A stretch of 64,000 nt of DNA from Chloracidobacterium sp. (GTDB taxonomy: Bacteria > Acidobacteriota > Blastocatellia > Pyrinomonadales > Pyrinomonadaceae): contig JADJWM010000003.1 in assembly GCA_016716365.1 (NCBI GenBank), positions 438,001 to 502,000 of the forward strand, given 5' to 3'. The translations under genes were made by a program, and so were the position numbers. The notes below the pieces were generated by a model, which was given only the letters and a program-made list of their open reading frames with translations, was not told the DNA's origin and did no database searches. Of the stretch, positions 58,962-64,000 are shown piece after piece (positions within the stretch are counted from its first letter, which is position 1; each line of letters starts with the position of its first letter).

Positions 58962-60092
58962 TTGATAAATATTCTCGCAAAACCATTGACCGAAACTTCA
59001 AATCCCGATCTTGAATTTGCCGCCCGGGCCCTTTCGCTCGCGGCGGAGGGCATTGGGCTGGTCTCGCCGAATCCACTTGTCGGGTGCGTGATCGTTTCCG
59101 CGGGCGGTGAGGTCGTGGGGCAGGGATTTTACCGAAAAGACAACCTTGTCCACGCCGAAGCAATCGCTCTCGAACAAGCGGGTGAGCGGGCACGCGGCGG
59201 CACGGCGTATGTCTCCCTTGAACCGCACGCTCATCATGGCAAGACGCCGCCGTGCACAGAAGCGTTGATAAGCGCGGGGATCACGCGGGTCGTTTGCCCT
59301 ATCGAAGATCCGAATCCGCTCGTCTCTGGCCGCGGATTCGAAAGACTTCGGGCTGCCGGGATCGCGGTCGAGACCGGCCTTCTGGCCGACGAGGCCTCGC
59401 GGATCAATGAAAAATTCATCTGCTGGCACGATCGGCAGAGGCCGTTCGTCCACCTAAAGCTTGCGATGTCGCTCGACGGGCGCATCTCGCTTGGCCAAAG
59501 CGTTTCGACCCGGCTTTCGGGAGAAGAGGCGAGTGCTCGAGTTCAAAGATTGCGGCACGAGCACGACGCGATCCTGATCGGTGCCAACACGGCCGTTGTT
59601 GACGATCCGCGACTGACCGACCGGAGTGGGAAGCCGAGGCTCCGGCCGCTGACGCGGGTAGTCCTGGACAACCGGCTCAGGCTTCCGGCAGATTCTTCGC
59701 TTGCTGCGTCAACCGATGAAAGCCCGACGCTGGTGCTTACGAATTCGATCGATCCCGAGAAAGCGGAGCGGCTGGCCGGGACCGGCGTTGAGATCGTCCC
59801 GATCGCCGGTGGCACCGGACAACTTGACCGTGTCCTCGAAGAGCTTCGACGCCGCGACATCCAATCCGTTTTGGTCGAGGGCGGAACGGCCGTCGCGGGG
59901 GCCTTTGTCGATGCGCGGCTGGTCGATAAAGTCACGCTTATCTACGCCCCGATCATTATTGGCGGAGAAAACGCGCCGGCAGGATTCGGCGGCTCGGGGC
60001 CGTCTGCGATCGCCGATGCCCTAAGACTTACGGATGTCACGGTAACCCGCCACGGCGACGACATCGAGATAACAGGTTATCCGCAGCGATGA
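58962..60092 (+). CDS. ribD: Bifunctional riboflavin biosynthesis protein RibD (deaminase/reductase)
   Basis: 376 aa from a TTG at 58962. The deaminase half (about 15-155) has VSPNPLVGCVIV, HAEAIALEQAG (zinc His and catalytic Glu) and EPHAHHGKTPPCTEALISAG. The reductase half (about 160-376) has HLKLAMSLDGRIS, HDAILIGANTAVVDDPRLT and SVLVEGGTAVAGAF. It carries out the second and third steps from GTP towards riboflavin. The usual first zinc Cys (EPCSHHG in E. coli) is His here, so the site would be His-His-Cys. rsmA overlaps its end by 4 bp. Confidence 0.95.
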   Translation: MINILAKPLTETSNPDLEFAARALSLAAEGIGLVSPNPLVGCVIVSAGGEVVGQGFYRKDNLVHAEAIALEQAGERARGGTAYVSLEPHAHHGKTPPCTEALISAGITRVVCPIEDPNPLVSGRGFERLRAAGIAVETGLLADEASRINEKFICWHDRQRPFVHLKLAMSLDGRISLGQSVSTRLSGEEASARVQRLRHEHDAILIGANTAVVDDPRLTDRSGKPRLRPLTRVVLDNRLRLPADSSLAASTDESPTLVLTNSIDPEKAERLAGTGVEIVPIAGGTGQLDRVLEELRRRDIQSVLVEGGTAVAGAFVDARLVDKVTLIYAPIIIGGENAPAGFGGSGPSAIADALRLTDVTVTRHGDDIEITGYPQR

Positions 60093-60880
60093 AAGGGACC
60101 GACCGACACCGGGCAAAAAGGTCCCTTGGGCAGAATTTTCTGGTCGATCCGGCCTATGCCGCCCGGATCACGGCGGCGATAGATGCAATGCCCGGCGAAA
60201 CGGTCATTGAGATCGGCCCCGGTCACGGAGCCTTGACCGAAAAACTTGTCGGCGCCAGGGCTGACGTCATCGCGATAGAGCTGGATGCCGGCCTTTGTTT
60301 TGAACTGAGAGAGAAGTTCGCGGGCCGGCCGAATTTTCGACTCATAGAAGGTGATGCTCTCAACGTAGATTACGGAAGCCTGGCCATCGGCACCGTCAAA
60401 CTGGCTGCGAACCTCCCTTACAATATTTCGACCGCCATACTGCAGAAACTCGCTAAACATTCGCAAAATTTCTCGGTCCTCGTTCTGATGCTTCAAAAGG
60501 AGGTGGTCGATCGGATCACGGCGAAACCGGGATCGTCGGACCGCGGTTTCCTTACCGTGCTCGTCGAGTCGTCATTCGAAGCCCAGAAGCTATTCGATGT
60601 CCCGCCGGCGGCCTTTCGCCCGCGACCGAAGGTGATGAGCTCTGTCGTCCAAATGGTGCCGGCAAAGTACGATATACCTGAACGGCCCGGATTTCGACGC
60701 CTGCTCAGCACCGCCTTCGCTCAAAAGCGGAAGACGATCCTGAATAATTTGAAGGTAACTTTTCCGTACGCGGCGAATGCACTTTCGGAAGTCGGCATTG
60801 AGGAACGGCGGCGTGCCGAGAGCCTTACGCTTGAGGAATGGCTGCGGCTTCATGCGATCATCGGCGGCCATGCCGGATAG
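60089..60880 (+). CDS. rsmA: 16S rRNA dimethyladenosine transferase RsmA (KsgA)
   Basis: 263 aa. KRSLGQNFLVDP near the start, the SAM-binding loop VIEIGPGHGALTEKL, an acidic ribose contact in IAIELDAGL, EGDAL, and the catalytic NLPYNIST are all present. The C-terminal helical domain (FRPRPKVMSSVV, AFAQKRKTILNNL) completes the family layout. The enzyme dimethylates two adjacent adenines in the 3' terminal helix of 16S rRNA. Its ATG overlaps the ribD stop (ATGA). Confidence 0.96.
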   Translation: MKGTDRHRAKRSLGQNFLVDPAYAARITAAIDAMPGETVIEIGPGHGALTEKLVGARADVIAIELDAGLCFELREKFAGRPNFRLIEGDALNVDYGSLAIGTVKLAANLPYNISTAILQKLAKHSQNFSVLVLMLQKEVVDRITAKPGSSDRGFLTVLVESSFEAQKLFDVPPAAFRPRPKVMSSVVQMVPAKYDIPERPGFRRLLSTAFAQKRKTILNNLKVTFPYAANALSEVGIEERRRAESLTLEEWLRLHAIIGGHAG

Positions 60881-60909
60881 CGGGGCGGGCCTTTCGACAG
60901 GTTCTCGTG

Positions 60910-60918
60910 TGCTATACT
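60910..60918 (+). promoter_or_regulatory. Extended -10 promoter of the RNase J gene
   Basis: TGC followed by TATACT (60913-60918) forms an extended -10 element with no clear -35. It lies 25 bp before the chosen TTG start at 60944. The start at 60926 would be at or next to the transcription start. Confidence 0.4.
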
Positions 60919-60943
60919 GGTTCTTTTGGTTAGGCCTAATACA

Positions 60944-62605
60944 TTGAATAAATTAGAGATAATTCCACTTGGCGGCATCGGCGAATTCGGGATGAACTGC
61001 CTCGGTCTCCGGTGGGACGACGAGATGATCATCGTCGATGCCGGAATGGGTTTTCCCGAGGAAACACCCTTCGGCGTTGATATATCCATCCCGAACTTCG
61101 ATTTCCTTGAAGAGTATCGTGACGATCTTACGGCGCTGGTCCTGACGCACGGGCACGAGGACCACATCGGGGCACTCGCCTACCTGCTCAGGAAATTCAA
61201 CATTCCCGTCTACGGATCGCGTTTCACGCTCGCCCTGGCCGAGAAGCGGCTGGAAGAATTCGACATGCTCAGCGATGTGCTGCTCCATCGGGTGCAAGCG
61301 AACGATGTCGTTAAACTTGGCCATTTTTCGGTCGAGTTCATCCACGCCTCGCATTCGCTGGTCGAATGTTTCTCGCTCGCGATCCGGACGCCGCTTGGGA
61401 CCGTTATTCACACCGGCGATTACAAGATCGACGATACTCCGGTGATCGGCCGGCCCTACGATCTGAAGACACTTGGGCGGTACGGCGACGAAGGCGTTCT
61501 TGCTTTGTTGGGCGATTCGACAAACGCGACCGTGGCGGGCAGGACTCCGTCCGAACGGGACGTGATACCGGCCTTTGAAGAGATCTTCGAAGAAGCGGAA
61601 GGCCGGATTTTCGTTTCGACTTTCTCGTCATCGCTTCACCGGCTGCAGATCGTCTTCGATACCGCGAGGATGTATGGCCGAAAGGTCTGCGTGCTTGGCC
61701 GGTCAATGCAGAAGAATGTCGAGATCGGAGAAGAGCAGGGCCTGCTGAAGATCGGACATGATGAAATGATCTCGATCTCGGATTCCCGCTCGCTCGACGA
61801 CGATGAGGTCGTCTATCTCGTGACTGGTTCGCAGGGAGAGATGCGGGCCGCGCTGTGGAACCTTGCGACGGGAACCTACAAAGGGCTCGAGATCGAGAAG
61901 GGCGATACCGTCATCCTTTCCGCCCGCATCATCCCGGGCAACGAGAAGAATATCAGCCGGCTTATTGGCCATCTCTATAAACGCGGAGCGAATATCATCG
62001 AGGAAAAGCGGCGGCTGATCCATGTTTCCGGCCACGCTTCGCAAGAAGACATCCGGATCATGGTCGAAACGGCCCGGCCGAAGTATCTGGTACCGATCCA
62101 CGGCGAGTACCGGATGCTCTTCCGGCACCGTGAATACGTCAAGAACCACGTGCCCGGCTATTCAGATGAGAATATCATCCTCGTTGAGAACGGCGATGTG
62201 CTTGAGATCGATGAGCGGGGAGCCCGGGTCAGCGACAAGCGGGAGCTGTTCAAGACCTTCATCGACGAAGAGTCAAGCGAAGCCGTCGAATACGATGTGA
62301 TCCGCGAACGGAAAAAGCTAGCTTACGGCGGTGCCGTTTCGCTTGTTGTGACGATCGACAAGAAAAGCGGCGAGGTGGCTGGAGAGCCGCAGATCGAATT
62401 CCAGGGCGTCGCCGGTTTCGACCCACTAAACGGTTTTGCGGCCGAGGCCCGCAGTGAGCTTTCATCGGCTGTCTCAGTTATGAAGCGCGAGCACATCGCA
62501 GACCGAACTTTCTTAAAAGAAGCACTGCGGCTTGCACTAAAGCGACTGATACAACAAAGACTCGGGACCAAGCCGGTGATCGTAACAACCATTGTTGAGG
62601 TTTAA
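60944..62605 (+). CDS. rnj: Ribonuclease J (metallo-beta-lactamase/beta-CASP ribonuclease)
   Basis: About 553 aa from a TTG at 60944, which puts the family start (NKLEIIPLGGIGEFGMN) near residue 2; a TTG at 60926 would add six residues. Metal ligands appear in LTHGHEDHIGALAYLL, with a further His in IHASHSLVE and Asp in HTGDYKID. The beta-CASP part (GRSMQKNVEIG, VTGSQGEMRAAL, HVSGHASQEDIRIMVE) and a C-terminal domain follow. RNase J degrades and processes RNA with endo- and 5'-exonuclease activity, in place of an RNase E system. Confidence 0.96.
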   Translation: MNKLEIIPLGGIGEFGMNCLGLRWDDEMIIVDAGMGFPEETPFGVDISIPNFDFLEEYRDDLTALVLTHGHEDHIGALAYLLRKFNIPVYGSRFTLALAEKRLEEFDMLSDVLLHRVQANDVVKLGHFSVEFIHASHSLVECFSLAIRTPLGTVIHTGDYKIDDTPVIGRPYDLKTLGRYGDEGVLALLGDSTNATVAGRTPSERDVIPAFEEIFEEAEGRIFVSTFSSSLHRLQIVFDTARMYGRKVCVLGRSMQKNVEIGEEQGLLKIGHDEMISISDSRSLDDDEVVYLVTGSQGEMRAALWNLATGTYKGLEIEKGDTVILSARIIPGNEKNISRLIGHLYKRGANIIEEKRRLIHVSGHASQEDIRIMVETARPKYLVPIHGEYRMLFRHREYVKNHVPGYSDENIILVENGDVLEIDERGARVSDKRELFKTFIDEESSEAVEYDVIRERKKLAYGGAVSLVVTIDKKSGEVAGEPQIEFQGVAGFDPLNGFAAEARSELSSAVSVMKREHIADRTFLKEALRLALKRLIQQRLGTKPVIVTTIVEV

Positions 62606-62625
62606 CTCCGGAACGCACGCGGATC

Positions 62626-63066
62626 ATGTCTGTTGAAGCTGCGCAGATCGCACTTTCAAAAGCCCGGCTGGTAATTCATTCGGAGCGCTTCGTTCTCGCC
62701 GCCTTCGACGTAGAAGAGTTCGGGGAGTTTGGGCCGAAACTACCGCAGCTCACGGCGGGAACTAAGCCTTTTCTTGTCTTTCGCGACACGCAAGAGGTCA
62801 CCCTTGTATTTTCTGAGGCTTGTAGGCCCGACGAGCTTGCCCTGTCGAGGCGTTGCGACGAAGGATGGAGGCTTATGACATTCTCCCCAGTTCTCGAGAT
62901 GACGCTGGTCGGATTTATCGCATTGGTCGGACGAGTAATGGCGGAAGCGGATGTGCCGATCTTGGCATTGTCGTCGTTTTCTCGTGATCACCTCCTGATA
63001 AAAGAAGAGCATTTGGATACGGCGGTCCGGGCATTGACGCCTCACGTCGCGGGAGTCGATCAATAG
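62626..63066 (+). CDS. ACT-domain-like protein (ACT_7 type), unknown role
   Basis: 146 aa. The second half, DVPILALSSFSRDHLLIKEE followed by HLDTAVRAL, matches the tandem ACT (ACT_7/CASTOR-like) signature, and the first half has a similar strand pattern around residues 20-75. Such domains bind amino acids and regulate enzymes. No enzyme domain is attached. It starts 20 bp after the RNase J gene on the same strand and may share its transcript. The ligand is unknown. Confidence 0.7.
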   Translation: MSVEAAQIALSKARLVIHSERFVLAAFDVEEFGEFGPKLPQLTAGTKPFLVFRDTQEVTLVFSEACRPDELALSRRCDEGWRLMTFSPVLEMTLVGFIALVGRVMAEADVPILALSSFSRDHLLIKEEHLDTAVRALTPHVAGVDQ

Positions 63067-63131
63067 CGATCGACTGTCTTTGAGTTCACGCAAAGAATGG
63101 GCCGAATTCTGATGCCGGCGGTTCACCTAGT

Positions 63132-63908
63132 ATGGACAATTTCTGGAATGAACGCAGCGTTCTGCTCACCGGTGCTTCCAGCGGGATCGGCGAGGGCATC
63201 GCTTTGGCGATTGCCGCGAAAGGTGCGAGGCTCGGCCTTTTGGCGAGACGAGCCGATATGCTCGAAGACCTTTCGCGACGCTGCGTCGAAGCCGGCGGTA
63301 AAGCGATCGCTCTCCCTGCAGACGTTAGGGACGCGGCCGCGGTAGCGGATGCGGCAGCGAAGATGCGGGACGCTTTTGGCCGCATCGATATGCTGATCGC
63401 GAACGCCGGCATCGGCGGGAACAATGCCGAGACCCGCGAGCTTGAACCGGCGGCGGTGAAGAAGCTGATCGATATAAACCTGTTAGGTGCGGCAAACTCG
63501 GTCCATTCTGTTCTGCCCGAAATGCTTGAAGCCGGTTCCGGCCATTTGGTCGCCATCTCTAGCCTTGCTGGGCTGCGTGGCTTGCCGAAGTCGGCGGCGT
63601 ATTCGGCGAGCAAAGCGGGGATGACGGCTTTCTTTGAAAGCGTTCGTCTCGACGTTCATCATCGCGGTATCGACGTGACGATAATTCAGCCCGGCTTTAT
63701 CAAGACGCCCCTGACCTCGGGCCGTGAGAACAAGATGCCGTTCATCATGGAACTGCAGGATTCGATCCCCTTGTTCCTTAATGCCATCGAGAAACGCCGT
63801 AGGTTCGCGGCCTTTCCGTGGCAGCTTGCCGCATTCGTTCGAGCGGGAAAATTCATGCCGTCATGGCTTTACGACCGCATCGCCGGAAGGGCGAATTACC
63901 GGACCTAA
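63132..63908 (+). CDS. Short-chain dehydrogenase/reductase (SDR)
   Basis: 258 aa. The classical SDR pattern is complete: cofactor loop TGASSGIGEG (about 13-22), NAGIGG, catalytic Ser in ISSLAG, and YSASKAG with Tyr and Lys; the PGFIKTPLT segment follows. Two Arg after the glycine loop (LLARRAD) suggest NADP(H) preference. The C-terminal part resembles membrane-associated or lipid-related SDRs (FAAFPWQLAAFVRAGKFMPS). The substrate is unknown. The last 92 bases of the window after it contain no gene. Confidence 0.92.
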   Translation: MDNFWNERSVLLTGASSGIGEGIALAIAAKGARLGLLARRADMLEDLSRRCVEAGGKAIALPADVRDAAAVADAAAKMRDAFGRIDMLIANAGIGGNNAETRELEPAAVKKLIDINLLGAANSVHSVLPEMLEAGSGHLVAISSLAGLRGLPKSAAYSASKAGMTAFFESVRLDVHHRGIDVTIIQPGFIKTPLTSGRENKMPFIMELQDSIPLFLNAIEKRRRFAAFPWQLAAFVRAGKFMPSWLYDRIAGRANYRT

Positions 63909-64000
63909 AAAACATACCGCATTCGGATGATTTTTTTGCGTTTAGTGACCTCCGTCACTTGCAATCGTCAGTGGCTTGTATTAGCATTCAATTGCATTAT

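Overview
The window looks like chromosome of a Gram-negative, aerobic heterotroph, most likely an Acidobacteriota member of the Blastocatellia/Pyrinomonadaceae type. This placement is inferred from gene content, not from a marker-gene comparison. The clues are large Ser/Thr kinases that join TolB-like and TPR domains and sit next to a TIGR02999-type ECF sigma factor; many secreted peptidases (S45, S41, M1, S9, M28); System II cytochrome c maturation (ResB/CcsA); FHA-rich phosphosignalling; and outer-membrane features. G+C looks to be in the high fifties by eye. No rRNA, CRISPR array, intact transposase or intact integrase was seen.

Layout. 1-3462 (minus): a P-type Ca2+-type ATPase followed by a CaCA-type cation exchanger cut by the window edge. 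3783-4790: a zinc alcohol dehydrogenase. 4816-14549: a kdp potassium-uptake locus bounded by a tRNA-Arg(TCG) gene and a 38-bp direct copy of that tRNA's 3' half, which looks like a tRNA-integrated island. It holds kdpD C-terminal half, kdpE, a small membrane protein, an outer-membrane barrel, a fused small ORF/kdpF, kdpA, kdpB (one frameshift), kdpC and kdpD N-terminal half. 14626-21087: cytochrome c, penicillin-acylase-like hydrolase, RuvX, an S41 homologue without its catalytic Ser and Lys, an AAC(6')-like acetyltransferase, and a secreted K/E/P-rich protein.

21093-26565: cytochrome c assembly (CcsA, ResB), heme farnesyltransferase CtaB, cytochrome oxidase subunit III and a DUF420 protein, i.e. 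respiratory-chain biogenesis. 26580-26905: a probable c-di-AMP (ydaO-type) riboswitch with its own promoter and a terminator but no gene behind it. 26936-34319: M1, S9, M28 and S41 peptidases plus a 54-aa membrane protein. 34486-37401: Opp/Dpp-type ABC ATPases without permeases, then a YIP1-family protein. 37461-43037 (minus): a MacAB-like efflux operon with an adaptor, an ATPase, an unusual extra membrane protein and two permeases.

43331-48630: a phosphosignalling operon (FHA protein; zinc ribbon-kinase-zinc ribbon-FHA; RDD protein; FHA-GAF-PP2C phosphatase). 48627-53972 (minus): an ECF sigma factor and a 1433-aa kinase carrying the TolB-like/TPR module twice, once on each side of a membrane segment. 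54142-63908: HD-GYP phosphodiesterase, a B-box-like membrane protein, then housekeeping genes ftsY, ribD, rsmA and rnj, an ACT-like protein and an SDR.

The most unusual items are the tRNA-bounded kdp island, the orphan riboswitch, the doubled TolB-TPR kinase, the FHA/kinase/phosphatase operon and the apparent S41 pseudoprotease.
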